16,373 nucleotides of DNA. Origin: JAUVZF01 sp964449275. GTDB taxonomy: Bacteria; Planctomycetota; Phycisphaerae; FEN-1346. Position numbers and translations under genes: made by a program. The first letter of the stretch is position 1; each line of letters starts with the position of its first letter. Below are positions 5,987 to 14,007 of this stretch, one piece after another. Below the pieces are notes generated by a model that was given only the letters and a program-made list of their open reading frames with translations, did not search any database and had not been told where the DNA came from. The stretch covers positions 1 through 16,373 of the forward strand of contig CAYVAM010000083.1 of NCBI GenBank assembly GCA_964449275.1. Reading direction: 5' to 3'.

Positions 5987-7999
5987 ATGACGCGTTGGAT
6001 AGCCTGCACGCTGGCCCTGCTCGTGCTGGCGGGAATCGCCCCGGCCAGCGGGGAACCGTCCGTCAATTCCATCGGCATGAAGATGGTCCGCATCGAGCCG
6101 GGCTCCTTTACGATGGGCAGTTCAAGCGGCGGCGACTTCGACGAACGCCCCGTCCACAAGGTCACCATCAGCAAGCCCTTCCTCATCGGAGCGACCGAAG
6201 TCACGAACGCCCAGTACGAGCAGTTCAACCGGCGGCACAAGAAACTGCGCGGCAACCTCGGCTTCTCGAAAAACGACGACGAGGCGGTCGTCTTCGTCAG
6301 TTGGCACGACGCCGCGGCGTTCTGCCGGTATCTCTCGAACAAGGAAGGCAAACCCTACCGCCTGCCGACCGAGGCCGAGTGGGAGTACGCCTGCCGCGCC
6401 GGCGCCTCAACCGCATTCAGCACCGGCGACTCCCTGCCGCCCAACTTCCAGAAGAACGCCAGGGAGAGTTGGTATCCGTCCACGCGCGGCAAGAAGGAGG
6501 ACGTGGTTTCGTTGGTTGTCGGTCAAACGCCGCCGAACCCCTGGGGACTGCACGACGTCCACGGCAACGTCGAAGAGTGGTGCCACGACTGGTACGGACC
6601 TTACGCCCGGGGCGACCAGACCGACCCGGTGGGCCGCGCCGACGGTGATTTCCGCGTCACGCGGGGCGGCGCACATTCGACCACCCCGCACTACCTTCGC
6701 TCGGCCAACCGGATGGGGACGCTGCCGGACGACCGGAGTTGGGTCATCGGTTTCCGCGTGGTCCGGGCCGAGATGCCGACGACGAAACCCCTCGCCGCCG
6801 GCCCGCCGCCGCTGAACCGACAGAACGTCAGGCAGGAGGTTCCGCCCGACCTGGCCAAGGGGCCCGACCCCGCGAAACCGTACTTCAAACGGCCGCGCAC
6901 CTACGTCAAGATTCCGCCCGGCTCCGAGGGTCCCCTCTTCTCGCAACACAATCATTGCCCGGCCATCGTCAACTGCCCCAACGGCGACCTGCTGGCCATC
7001 TGGTACACCTGCCGCCGCGAACCCGGCCGCGAACTTGGCATCGTCGCCAGCCGCCTGCCGTACAGCCAACAGGAGTGGCAGCCGGCCTCGCCCTTCTGGG
7101 ACGCCCCCGACCGCAACGACCACGCCTCCGCCCTGTGGGTGGACGAGAAGGGCACGATCTACCACTTCAACGGCCTCTCGGCCGCCGCAACCTGGGGCAG
7201 CCTCGCCACCATCATGCGGACGTCCACCGACAACGGCGCCACCTGGTCGAAGGCCCGCCTCATCATGCCCGAACACAGTATGCACCACATGCCGGTCGAG
7301 TCGGTGTTCCGCATGCGCGAAGGCCATATCATCCTGCCGTGCGACGCGGTTCCCGGCGGCGCCGGCGGCACCGCCTTCCTCATCAGCCGCGACAACGGCC
7401 ACACCTGGACCGATCCCGGCGAAGGCCGGCCGGCGCCCACCTTCCAAAAAGGCAAGACCGGCGCATGGATCGCCGGCATTCATGCGGGCATCGTTCAACT
7501 CAAGGACGGGCGGCTCATGGCCTTCGGGCGGGGCAACAGCATCGACGGCCACATGCCCAGGAGCATCTCGGCCGACGGCGGCAGAACCTGGACGTACAGT
7601 GCGAGCCCGTTTCCGCCGATCGGGGGCGGCCAACGCCTCGTCATCACGCGGCTGCGGGAAGGGCCCATCCTGTTCGCCTCGTTCGCCAAGAAGATTGCCA
7701 TCACCGACGCTTCCGGCCGCCGGCGGACGGGCTCAGGGCTGTTCGCGGCCCTCTCGACGGATGAGGGCAAGACATGGCAGGTCAAGCGGCTCATCACCGA
7801 CGACGGGCCACCGCGCAAAATGGACGGCGGCGGCAACACCGGCCACTTCACCATGAGCCGCCAGTCGGCCGAGCCGCGCGGATACATGTCGGTGTGCCAG
7901 ACGCCCGACGGCGTCATCCACCTCATCTCCAGCAAACTCCACTACGCCTTCAACCTGGCGTGGCTTCTTCAGGCGGCGCCCGCCGCGCCCGGCTCCTAG
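5987..7999 (+). CDS. Secreted fusion: FGE-sulfatase-like domain + sialidase-like (BNR) domain
   Basis: ATG 5987 has AAAGGAG eight bases upstream. The frame is open back to 5747, but that part includes a palindrome and lacks sense. The product is 670 residues with a signal peptide of about 22 residues. Residues about 26-260 form a formylglycine-generating-enzyme/SUMF1-like domain: SIGMKMVRIEPGSFTMGSS, RLPTEAEWEYACRAGA, GLHDVHGNVEEWCHDWYG, RGGAH, GFRVV. The usual FGE catalytic cysteine pair just after RGGS is missing: the segment is RGGAHSTTPHYLRSANR. It is thus probably a lectin-fold binding or scaffold domain, not an active FGE. Residues about 300-660 form a sialidase-like beta-propeller with four Asp-boxes: STDNGATW (413), SRDNGHTW (467), SADGGRTW (528) and STDEGKTW (590). 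A likely substrate is an exported glycan. True sialidase activity is not shown; many such planctomycete proteins are of unknown specificity. Confidence 0.85.
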   Translation: MTRWIACTLALLVLAGIAPASGEPSVNSIGMKMVRIEPGSFTMGSSSGGDFDERPVHKVTISKPFLIGATEVTNAQYEQFNRRHKKLRGNLGFSKNDDEAVVFVSWHDAAAFCRYLSNKEGKPYRLPTEAEWEYACRAGASTAFSTGDSLPPNFQKNARESWYPSTRGKKEDVVSLVVGQTPPNPWGLHDVHGNVEEWCHDWYGPYARGDQTDPVGRADGDFRVTRGGAHSTTPHYLRSANRMGTLPDDRSWVIGFRVVRAEMPTTKPLAAGPPPLNRQNVRQEVPPDLAKGPDPAKPYFKRPRTYVKIPPGSEGPLFSQHNHCPAIVNCPNGDLLAIWYTCRREPGRELGIVASRLPYSQQEWQPASPFWDAPDRNDHASALWVDEKGTIYHFNGLSAAATWGSLATIMRTSTDNGATWSKARLIMPEHSMHHMPVESVFRMREGHIILPCDAVPGGAGGTAFLISRDNGHTWTDPGEGRPAPTFQKGKTGAWIAGIHAGIVQLKDGRLMAFGRGNSIDGHMPRSISADGGRTWTYSASPFPPIGGGQRLVITRLREGPILFASFAKKIAITDASGRRRTGSGLFAALSTDEGKTWQVKRLITDDGPPRKMDGGGNTGHFTMSRQSAEPRGYMSVCQTPDGVIHLISSKLHYAFNLAWLLQAAPAAPGS

Positions 8000-8008
8000 C
8001 GTACGAAA

Positions 8009-8038
8009 CGCGCGGCGGGTCCGGAGACCCGCCGCGCG
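8009..8038. repeat. GC-rich hairpin, family 1 copy A (possible bidirectional terminator)
   Basis: A 13-bp perfect stem, CGCGCGGCGGGTC (8009-8021) with GACCCGCCGCGCG (8026-8038), has loop CGGA. It lies in the 58-base gap between the convergent stops at 7999 (+) and 8058 (-), so it could stop transcription from both sides. There is no U tract. Closely related hairpins are at 10643-10672, 10695-10720 and 12196-12225. Confidence 0.8.
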
Positions 8039-8057
8039 AGGTAGGTTGCGACGCTGT

Positions 8058-10577
8058 TTACTTGCCTTCGGTGCTGACCTTCATCCCGTCGAGCGCGCCG
8101 CCGTCGGGTTTGACGATGCGGATGCAGAACGCCCACTGCCCGCCGTCCTGGGCAATCTTCACAAGCATCGTGTTCCAGCCCTGTTTCAGGCCGGCCTTGG
8201 CCTTGTCCTGGCCGGGCGTGCACCCGCGCGTGGCATTGTTGGAGTGGACCAGTTTGCCGTTGATCCATACCTTGATGCCGTCGTCGCTGCCCATCTCCAG
8301 CCGCACGTCCCGGGCGGCCGGCGACCAGACGTTCGTCAGCACGTAAGCGGCGCGGTTGTCGCCGGTGCCGATGGCCTTCTCGAGGTCGATCGTCTGCGGC
8401 CCGATGCCCTTCGAGAGCACCTTCCACTTGGCGCTCTTGGGGTCCTTCTCCGGCGCGAAGGCCGTGTTGAACGGCGGCCCTTGAGTGTACGGCCCGCTGC
8501 CAAGCCAGGCCGTCAGGTACCCGCGGTACTTGTCCATCTCGTTGATGACGCCCTGGGCCTTTTGCTTCAGGCCCGCGTTCGTGGTCGATGCGATGATCTT
8601 TTGCAGCGCCGCCCGCGCCTCGGTCGGCGCCGAGCCGCGCGCGTTGCTCGCAACCTGGACGAGGGCCACTTCGGCCTCGGCCTTCAGCGCGGCATCGGCC
8701 AGCAGCGACTCGACCAGTTTCAGGGCGTCGGCCGACCGCGCGCCCGCCAGACCCGCGAGGACCGACTTCTTGTCGGCCACGCTGGTCGCCAGCGCCAGCG
8801 CCTGCTTGTACATCGCGGTCGTCGCGGCCGCGCCGCGCTCGGCCCAACCCGGGGCGCCGGCAAGGTTAGCCATCCGGATATACCCGCGGAAGGCCAGCAC
8901 CTTCTGCGTCTTGCTCCTCGTGGTCTTGATGACGTTCAGCAGGTCCGGCGCAGGACCGGCGTCCGGCCACGCTGCCAGGGCGCGCACCGCTTCCGTGGCG
9001 ACGTCGGAGTCCGATGCCTTCAACTGGCTCCGCACGCACGCCAGCGCCCCCGCGCCGCCCAGCCGGCCGAGGACCGTAATCAGGCAGACCTTCGCGCCGG
9101 CGTCGGCCCGGGTCATGCCGGCCACGATCGGGGCCGCGCGGGCCTCGGTGTCGGCCACCCGTCCGGCCGCCGCTGCCAGCGCGGTTTCCAAGCCCGAGCG
9201 TTCCGAGTCGCTCTTGGCAGCCACGAGCAGTGCCACGATGTCTGGTAGTTGCTCCTCGCCCGCCGCTGCCGCCAGGCCCTTGATGGCAACCTTGCGGATA
9301 TTCTCATCGCTGTCCCTGGCGGCCTTGACCATGGCGGGTGCCGTCACGGGGTCGGCCCGGACGGTCAGGACGCCGAGGATACCCGCCCGGATGGCGGGGT
9401 CGGCGGAGTCCAGCAGTTTGCCCATCGCCTCTCCGACACCCTCACCCTTGAGCCGGTTGAGGGCATCGAGTGCGGCCTCGCCGACCGCCCCGCCGACGGA
9501 GGCCGCCTTGGCGAGCGTCGGCACGCTCGAGGCATCGCCAAGGACCGCCAGGGCTTTGATGACAGCCACGCGGACACCCTCGTCCCTGCTCCCGACGAGG
9601 GCCGCCACCTGGGGCGCGGCGGCCGTGTCCTTGCGGGCCGTCAAGACGTCGAGCAGCATAACCTGGCCGTCGGCGGGCATCGACGCGAGTTTGGCCGCCA
9701 CCGCCTTCGTCGCGGCCGGGCCGGGCATCTCGATCAGGAACTGCCCGGCCGCACGCCGCAGGTCGATGTCCTTATCGGCGGTCAGGGCGATGAGCGTCTC
9801 GACGGCCTTCTCTTTCTCCGCGAGGACGGTGCCCCTGAGGGCCGCGATCCGGACCGTCTTCGGATAACCGCCGGCCGACATCTTCCTGTAGATGGCTGCC
9901 GCGCCGGCGGCCTCGCCGTCGGCGAGCATCCGGTCGGCACACCTGAGGTAGGCATCGGCCAACGGTGTCTTGAGTGCGGCGGGCACGGTGGCGCCGGCCA
10001 GCGTCCGGGCGGCTTCCGGGTTGGCGATGTCGCCGAGCGCGCCGATCGCCGCCCAGGCCAGACCCGCGTCGCGGGCGGACACCAGTTTCGCCAGGGCCGG
10101 GACGGCCTTCGGGTCGCGGCGTGCGCCGATGGAGGTGATCGTGCCGATCTTAAGGTTGCCCGAGAGGCGGCCCATGGCCGCACGCAGCGCCGCACCGGCC
10201 TCCTCGCCCGGCAGATACTGAAGCGCGAAGCGTGCCATGTGCGACAGTTTGGGATCCGGCAGGAGTTTCGCCAGCGCCGGCACGCACGCCGGCGACCCCG
10301 CCCTTCGCAACATGCGGCACACGAACTGCTTGCACGCGTAGGTTGCCTGCGGGTTGGCGAGGGCCTTGAGCAGTTTGGCCTCGATGGCCAGGCGTGCCTG
10401 TGGCGTGGCGGCGTCGCGAATCTCCTGCTCGATCGTCGCCAGCGGCAGGCGGGGCTGGCTCCAATCGTACTGGACGATGTCGTCGGAGGCGTCGCCCAGG
10501 GTCGTGCGTCCGGCAAGCAGCAGCGTCACGGCGGCGGCCAGGACGATGCATGCACGCATCAATCTATTATCGCTCAT
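8058..10577 (-). CDS. Secreted HEAT-repeat protein with C-terminal beta-sandwich domain
   Basis: ATG 10577 has GAGGAG six bases upstream; the GTG at 10580 is too close to it. The 839-residue product begins with a signal peptide (RACIVLAAAVTLLLAG, cleavage near LGDA). Residues about 60-640 are alanine-rich helical HEAT/PBS-lyase-type repeats, with recurring units such as AVPALAKLV, WAAIGALGDI, VRVAVIKALAVLGD and SVPTLAKAA. This kind of solenoid usually mediates protein binding. The last 150 or so residues are a distinct beta-rich module with AYVLTNVWSPAARDVRLEMG, SDDGIKVWINGKLVHSNN and LKQGWNTMLVKIAQDGG. In planctomycete proteins this PA14/galactose-binding-like unit is thought to bind carbohydrate. 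No catalytic residues were found. It is convergent with the sialidase-like gene and separated from it by a hairpin. A scaffold or glycan-contact role outside the cytoplasm is inferred. Confidence 0.85.
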   Translation of the reverse strand: MSDNRLMRACIVLAAAVTLLLAGRTTLGDASDDIVQYDWSQPRLPLATIEQEIRDAATPQARLAIEAKLLKALANPQATYACKQFVCRMLRRAGSPACVPALAKLLPDPKLSHMARFALQYLPGEEAGAALRAAMGRLSGNLKIGTITSIGARRDPKAVPALAKLVSARDAGLAWAAIGALGDIANPEAARTLAGATVPAALKTPLADAYLRCADRMLADGEAAGAAAIYRKMSAGGYPKTVRIAALRGTVLAEKEKAVETLIALTADKDIDLRRAAGQFLIEMPGPAATKAVAAKLASMPADGQVMLLDVLTARKDTAAAPQVAALVGSRDEGVRVAVIKALAVLGDASSVPTLAKAASVGGAVGEAALDALNRLKGEGVGEAMGKLLDSADPAIRAGILGVLTVRADPVTAPAMVKAARDSDENIRKVAIKGLAAAAGEEQLPDIVALLVAAKSDSERSGLETALAAAAGRVADTEARAAPIVAGMTRADAGAKVCLITVLGRLGGAGALACVRSQLKASDSDVATEAVRALAAWPDAGPAPDLLNVIKTTRSKTQKVLAFRGYIRMANLAGAPGWAERGAAATTAMYKQALALATSVADKKSVLAGLAGARSADALKLVESLLADAALKAEAEVALVQVASNARGSAPTEARAALQKIIASTTNAGLKQKAQGVINEMDKYRGYLTAWLGSGPYTQGPPFNTAFAPEKDPKSAKWKVLSKGIGPQTIDLEKAIGTGDNRAAYVLTNVWSPAARDVRLEMGSDDGIKVWINGKLVHSNNATRGCTPGQDKAKAGLKQGWNTMLVKIAQDGGQWAFCIRIVKPDGGALDGMKVSTEGK

Positions 10578-10642
10578 CACGTTCTCCTCGTGTGTGGAAT
10601 TCGGTTTTCACGCCCTCGACCTAATACGACAACGCTACTTCG

Positions 10643-10672
10643 TGCGCGGCGGGTCTCCGTACCCGCCGCGCA
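10643..10672. repeat. GC-rich hairpin, family 1 copy B
   Basis: A 12-bp perfect stem, TGCGCGGCGGGT (10643-10654) with ACCCGCCGCGCA (10661-10672), has loop CTCCGT. It lies upstream of the HEAT gene start and downstream of the oxidoreductase gene. Its arms share the GCGCGGCGGGT core with copy A. Confidence 0.85.
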
Positions 10673-10694
10673 GCCCCAAAGACGCCCTTTCGCA

Positions 10695-10720
10695 CGCGGT
10701 GGGTGCGGAGACCCACCGCG
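10695..10720. repeat. GC-rich hairpin, family 1 copy C
   Basis: A 10-bp perfect stem, CGCGGTGGGT (10695-10704) with ACCCACCGCG (10711-10720), has loop GCGGAG. It follows copy B in tandem after a 22-base gap, and sits 20 bases beyond the oxidoreductase stop at 10741. The pair could act as a transcription end for that gene, but neither hairpin has a U tract. Confidence 0.85.
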
Positions 10721-10740
10721 CATAACTTGTGTCGGACCCT

Positions 10741-12027
10741 TTACAGTTGCCACGGTTCGCGGTACGAGCGGCCCAAGAGGGCGCTGGCGCCGGGGTCGCC
10801 GATGATCTGCTCGGTATCCGGGTCGAACTTGATCTTTCTCCCGGTCAGCATGGCGATCTCGCCGAGCAGGCCGACGCTGATCGAGCGGTGCCCGACCTCT
10901 GCGGGGCAGATGGTGAGTTTGCGGCTGATGACGCAGTCGATGAAGTTCCGCTTGTGCCCGCCGCTGTTGTAGAGTTTGATCTCGCCGGGGCCGATCTTCT
11001 CTTGCAGCAGGCTCTTCGGCTCGGCGTCGATGCGGCCGCGCTTGACATACACCCACCCCTTGTCGCCGATCCACTTGGCGCCCTGGGCGTTGATGCGGTT
11101 GTTCGTGACGCTGATCTCGACGCCGGTCTTGTACTTGCAGGTAAAGTTGTACTCGGTCGGCGCGTCGTAGAGGCCTTCCTTCGGATAGACGCCCTTGCCC
11201 TGAATCTCGACCGGGCCGGTGTAATCGTACCCCAGGCCCCAGTGGGCGATATCGACGTGGTGGCCGCACCAATCCGTCAGTTGCCCCCCGGAGTAGTCCA
11301 GGATCCATCGCCAGTTCCAGTGCGGGCCGAAGCCCTGGTACGGCCGCCACGGCGCCGGCCCGAGCCACCACTCCCAGTCCAGTCCGTCCGGGACGGGCTT
11401 GGCGTCGGTGGTCCCGCCGCCCCCGCCGGTCGGCAGACCGACCTGGACGTGATGGACCTTGCCGATCCGCCCGTTGCGGACCAGTTCGCAGGCAAAGCGG
11501 AACCGGCCGTCGGACCGCTGCTGGCTGCCCGTCTGCCACACGCGCCCGTACCGGTGGACGGCGTTACACATGGCGCGGCCTTCGCGGATGCTTCGGGCGA
11601 ACGGTTTCTGGCCGTGGATGTCGCATCCGGCCTTGGCGGCGGCGATGGCGGGCACGGCGTGCCAGTGGTCCGGCAGCGCCGTCTGGACGGCATCCAGATC
11701 GCCGCGGCCGATCAGTTCGCGGTAATCCTGGTACGTCTTGCAGTCGTTGTTCTTGTACCGGCCGTCGACCGTTTTCTTGGCGCGGTCGCGATGATTGCGG
11801 TCCACGTCGCAGATGGCCACGAAATGGACCCGGCTGTCGCCGAGAAAACCTTGCAGGTCGCCCGAGCCCATTCCACCGACGCCGATGGCGCCCATCACGA
11901 TCTTGTTGCTGGGGGCGTCGGCGCCCAGGACGGACGCCGGAACGATGGCGGGCAGCGCGGCAGCCGCGCCCGCGGCGGCGGCCCCCTTCAAGAACCCCCG
12001 GCGTGTCAACGAACGGTGCTTCGTCAT
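10741..12027 (-). CDS. Tat-exported Gfo/Idh/MocA family oxidoreductase
   Basis: ATG 12027 has AAGGAG upstream, and it places a twin-arginine signal (LTRRGFLKG, residues 7-15) at the N-terminus. The 428-residue product has the family's nucleotide-binding fold, VMGAIGVGGMGSGDL at about 44-58, followed by the acidic IAICDVD-like strand end (VAICDVDRNHRDRA). The usual EKP motif reads HGQKPFA, with Lys141 kept and Glu replaced by Gln, a variant I have seen in planctomycete members. The C-terminal part carries GGQLTDWCGHHVDIAHWGLG, with the His/Asp residues placed where the family binds sugar. Members oxidise or isomerise sugars or related polyols using bound NAD(P). Exported members usually carry a tightly held cofactor, which would explain Tat export. 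The substrate cannot be told. It is co-directional with the isomerase-like gene, but hairpins and a 296-base gap lie between. Confidence 0.92.
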   Translation of the reverse strand: MTKHRSLTRRGFLKGAAAAGAAAALPAIVPASVLGADAPSNKIVMGAIGVGGMGSGDLQGFLGDSRVHFVAICDVDRNHRDRAKKTVDGRYKNNDCKTYQDYRELIGRGDLDAVQTALPDHWHAVPAIAAAKAGCDIHGQKPFARSIREGRAMCNAVHRYGRVWQTGSQQRSDGRFRFACELVRNGRIGKVHHVQVGLPTGGGGGTTDAKPVPDGLDWEWWLGPAPWRPYQGFGPHWNWRWILDYSGGQLTDWCGHHVDIAHWGLGYDYTGPVEIQGKGVYPKEGLYDAPTEYNFTCKYKTGVEISVTNNRINAQGAKWIGDKGWVYVKRGRIDAEPKSLLQEKIGPGEIKLYNSGGHKRNFIDCVISRKLTICPAEVGHRSISVGLLGEIAMLTGRKIKFDPDTEQIIGDPGASALLGRSYREPWQL

Positions 12028-12146
12028 AGCATGGTCTCCTTCGGAGTAAGTAACCGATGTTATGGACATCACGACACACAACGTGCGTCGTCAGGCAAGC
12101 AACATGAGCGCGTACCGCTCATACTTCTTCGACCACCTTGCACTTT

Positions 12147-12168
12147 GCGCGGCCCGTACGGGCCGCGC
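12147..12168. repeat. Perfect 22-bp palindrome
   Basis: GCGCGGCCCGT and its exact complement meet without a loop, centred on the step between 12157 and 12158. It shares the GCGCGGC start with the family 1 hairpins, and lies 30 bases from copy D. Lacking a loop, it may form a cruciform or be a binding site for a dimeric protein. Confidence 0.8.
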
Positions 12169-12195
12169 TGCCACGAGGGGGCCGGCCGCCACTCG

Positions 12196-12225
12196 GGCGC
12201 GGTGGGTCAGGAGACCCACCGCGCC
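12196..12225. repeat. GC-rich hairpin, family 1 copy D
   Basis: A 13-bp stem, GGCGCGGTGGGTC (12196-12208) with GACCCACCGCGCC (12213-12225), has loop AGGA. It has the same GGTGGGT/ACCCACC core as copy C and the same stem length as copy A. Its right arm merges into the 24-bp tandem repeat that begins at 12215. Confidence 0.85.
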
Positions 12226-12274
12226 ATGCGCTGTCTTGCCCACCGCGCCATGCGCTGTCTTGCCCACCGCGCCA
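12215..12274. repeat. 24-bp direct tandem repeat, 2.5 copies
   Basis: The unit is CCCACCGCGCCA followed by TGCGCTGTCTTG. Copies lie at 12215-12238 and 12239-12262, with a half copy at 12263-12274. They are identical where they overlap. The first half of the unit is the right arm of hairpin copy D, so the repeat appears to have grown from that element. The repeats are directly adjacent with no spacers. Confidence 0.85.
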
Positions 12275-12323
12275 AGATCCGCCACAGCCAGCCATCAACT
12301 GCTCCGGCCGCGCGGGCGCCCTC

Positions 12324-13760
12324 TCACCCCTCCTCGACAACGTTGAACCCCATCAGCACGCCCAGGTTCTTGATGTCCTGGAGATGGTCGCCGTAGAAGA
12401 CGTCGCGGTGCAGCAGGGCCATGGTCCCGCCCTTGAGAATGCCGGCGCCCCAGTTGTGAAACATCTTGCGGGCGTCGGCCACCTCGGTGACGAACTGGGT
12501 GCGGCAGCCGAGTTCGTCGTGCGTGACATCGATGATCTTGCCGGTCGAGATCAGCATCGTATCGAGGTTGATGAACTTGGCGCAGGTAACGACCTGCCCG
12601 ATCCGCTGCTCCACGTCGAGCGACACGCCTCGCTCGCTGTCGCTCTGGGTCCGGATGGTGAACGGAAGGCGTTTGCCGCCGGCGCCGTCCATCTTCGTGG
12701 CGCAGGTGCAATGGAAATGGATGAGCGCGTTGCGGGCGGTATCGAAAACCGGGTCGCTGATGAAGCCGGGTATCCCGAAGGCGTACTGGAACATGAGCAT
12801 GGTCAGCGTCGAGTCCATGTCGCCTTCGCAGGCGCCGACCAGTCCCATGTCGTTCAGTTTGCTGAACGTCAGGCAGCCCTTGGCCGGTGCGCCCATGCAG
12901 TTGGAACTCGTGATGGCCCGGGCACGCTCCTTAATCATCATGTCCTTGACCGCCAGGAACAGGCGTGCCGAGTTGACGATCTGCTCCCTGGAAGGCTCGA
13001 CTATTTTTTTGGCCCGGCTGATCCAGTACCGGTCGGCCTCAGCCTCGGCCGCCTTCAGGTCAACCGCCTTGTGAGCCTGCATGGTCTGCTCGACGCTGAC
13101 CCGGACGACCTCGGCGCCCAGGCGGTCCTTAACCTGCTCGGCCGAGCAGGCTGCGGCCGTCCCTTGAGGCCCGCGGACGACGAGGATGCGCGTTTGCCTC
13201 AGCCTCGACGGCACCCGCATGAGGCCAACCACGCGGTCGATCTCGCCCCAGTCGCTGGTCGGCAGCAGCACGACCTTCTTGCCGGCCTTCTGCCACGCGG
13301 GAAAAGACATCCACCCGTGCCCGCTGAAGGGCTGCGAGAAGACGGCCGTCGGCAGGCCCACGTCGATAATCTGATCCATCGCCCGCTTCGGCGCCCCGCC
13401 GCCGTGACCCGACAGGTGAAAGAGCAGCACCCCGTCTGCCTCGGCCAGGTTGGCCACCACCTTGGCCACGTCGGCCGGGGGCACCACCTCGCCGCCGATG
13501 AACTTGACGTCGCCGAGTTTGCCCTCCAACTTGCCGAGGTACTCGTCGAACTTGGCGATCTCCGCCTTCGGCCTCGACAGATAGATGCCACCGGTGCGGC
13601 CGACGTAGACCTTGTAGATCTTGACGGGCGGCAGTGGCGGCCAGCCCTCAGCCTCAGCCTCGGCCCCCATCAGACGCCGGGCGCCCAGTTGCCCAACCAG
13701 CAGCGCGCCGCCGACAGCGGCGGTTCCAAGAAACTCACGCCGGCTCAGTGAATCGTCCAT
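12324..13760 (-). CDS. Tat-exported L-fucose/L-arabinose isomerase-fold protein
   Basis: ATG 13760 has AAGGAG six bases upstream. The 478-residue product opens with a twin-arginine signal (SLSRREFLGTAAVGGALLVG). The rest resembles the fucose/arabinose isomerase superfamily: an N-terminal Rossmann-like region with ADGVLLFHLSGHGGG near 108-122, and a C-terminal half with GLVGACEGDMDSTLTMLMFQ (Glu312) and IHFHCTCATKM (His350). Equivalent Glu, Asp and His residues bind the divalent metal in characterised isomerases. Such enzymes are normally cytoplasmic and convert aldoses to ketoses. Export by Tat is therefore notable, and may reflect pre-folding with metal or a new role. A near-consensus promoter lies at 13816-13845. 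Neighbouring exported oxidoreductase and sialidase-like genes suit a sugar-processing role, but the substrate and activity are inferred only. Confidence 0.8.
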   Translation of the reverse strand: MDDSLSRREFLGTAAVGGALLVGQLGARRLMGAEAEAEGWPPLPPVKIYKVYVGRTGGIYLSRPKAEIAKFDEYLGKLEGKLGDVKFIGGEVVPPADVAKVVANLAEADGVLLFHLSGHGGGAPKRAMDQIIDVGLPTAVFSQPFSGHGWMSFPAWQKAGKKVVLLPTSDWGEIDRVVGLMRVPSRLRQTRILVVRGPQGTAAACSAEQVKDRLGAEVVRVSVEQTMQAHKAVDLKAAEAEADRYWISRAKKIVEPSREQIVNSARLFLAVKDMMIKERARAITSSNCMGAPAKGCLTFSKLNDMGLVGACEGDMDSTLTMLMFQYAFGIPGFISDPVFDTARNALIHFHCTCATKMDGAGGKRLPFTIRTQSDSERGVSLDVEQRIGQVVTCAKFINLDTMLISTGKIIDVTHDELGCRTQFVTEVADARKMFHNWGAGILKGGTMALLHRDVFYGDHLQDIKNLGVLMGFNVVEEG

Positions 13761-13815
13761 AACTCGCTCCTTGTGTCAGATGACGTCCCAGGCGGACTCC
13801 TCCAACGGCTTCCGC

Positions 13816-13845
13816 AGTATACAGCACCCATTGCGGCCTTGGCAA
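13816..13845 (-). promoter_or_regulatory. Sigma-70-type promoter of the isomerase-like gene
   Basis: On the - strand, TTGCCA (13840-13845), an 18-base spacer and TATACT (13816-13821) match the consensus at five of six positions in each hexamer. Transcription would start near 13809, about 50 bases before ATG 13760. Confidence 0.6.
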
Positions 13846-13873
13846 GCATCTCGTGCAACCGCAAACGCCTTTG

Positions 13874-13915
13874 CTCTTTGACTTTGAACCTTGAACTTTG
13901 AACCTTGAACTTTCT
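13874..13915. repeat. Heptamer tandem repeat (ACTTTGA/ACCTTGA)
   Basis: Six adjoining 7-base units read CTCTTTG, ACTTTGA, ACCTTGA, ACTTTGA, ACCTTGA and ACTTTCT. The two unit types alternate, giving a 14-base superperiod. It lies between the divergent isomerase-like and M24 genes. Similar heptamer arrays that translate as FKVQGSKS-like shadow peptides are familiar from planctomycete and other bacterial genomes; that link is from memory. Confidence 0.8.
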
Positions 13916-14007
13916 ACCTTCGTCTCGATTCCCCGTTGCCCCATGCCCGAGGGAGCATTAGCATACGAGTTGTGCAGGAGTTCCTTTCGCCCAGTGAGGA
14001 AAGCCCA

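Noticed and set aside
5987..6770. Active formylglycine-generating enzyme
   Set aside because: The catalytic cysteine pair is absent from the RGGAH segment, and no sulfatase gene is near.
6407..7633. Long - strand open frame of 408 codons
   Set aside because: It is antisense to the FGE-like/sialidase fusion and has no recognisable domain.
12215..12274. CRISPR-like direct repeats
   Set aside because: The 24-base units abut with no spacers and there are no cas genes, so this is a plain tandem repeat.
9249..12396. Two long + strand frames, 9249-10805 and 10729-12396
   Set aside because: They lie opposite the HEAT-repeat and oxidoreductase genes, read as Gly/Arg/Asp-rich protein without domains, and lack ribosome-binding sites.
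12138..13751. Long + strand open frame of 537 codons
   Set aside because: It is the exact antisense of the isomerase-like gene, and begins inside palindromes.
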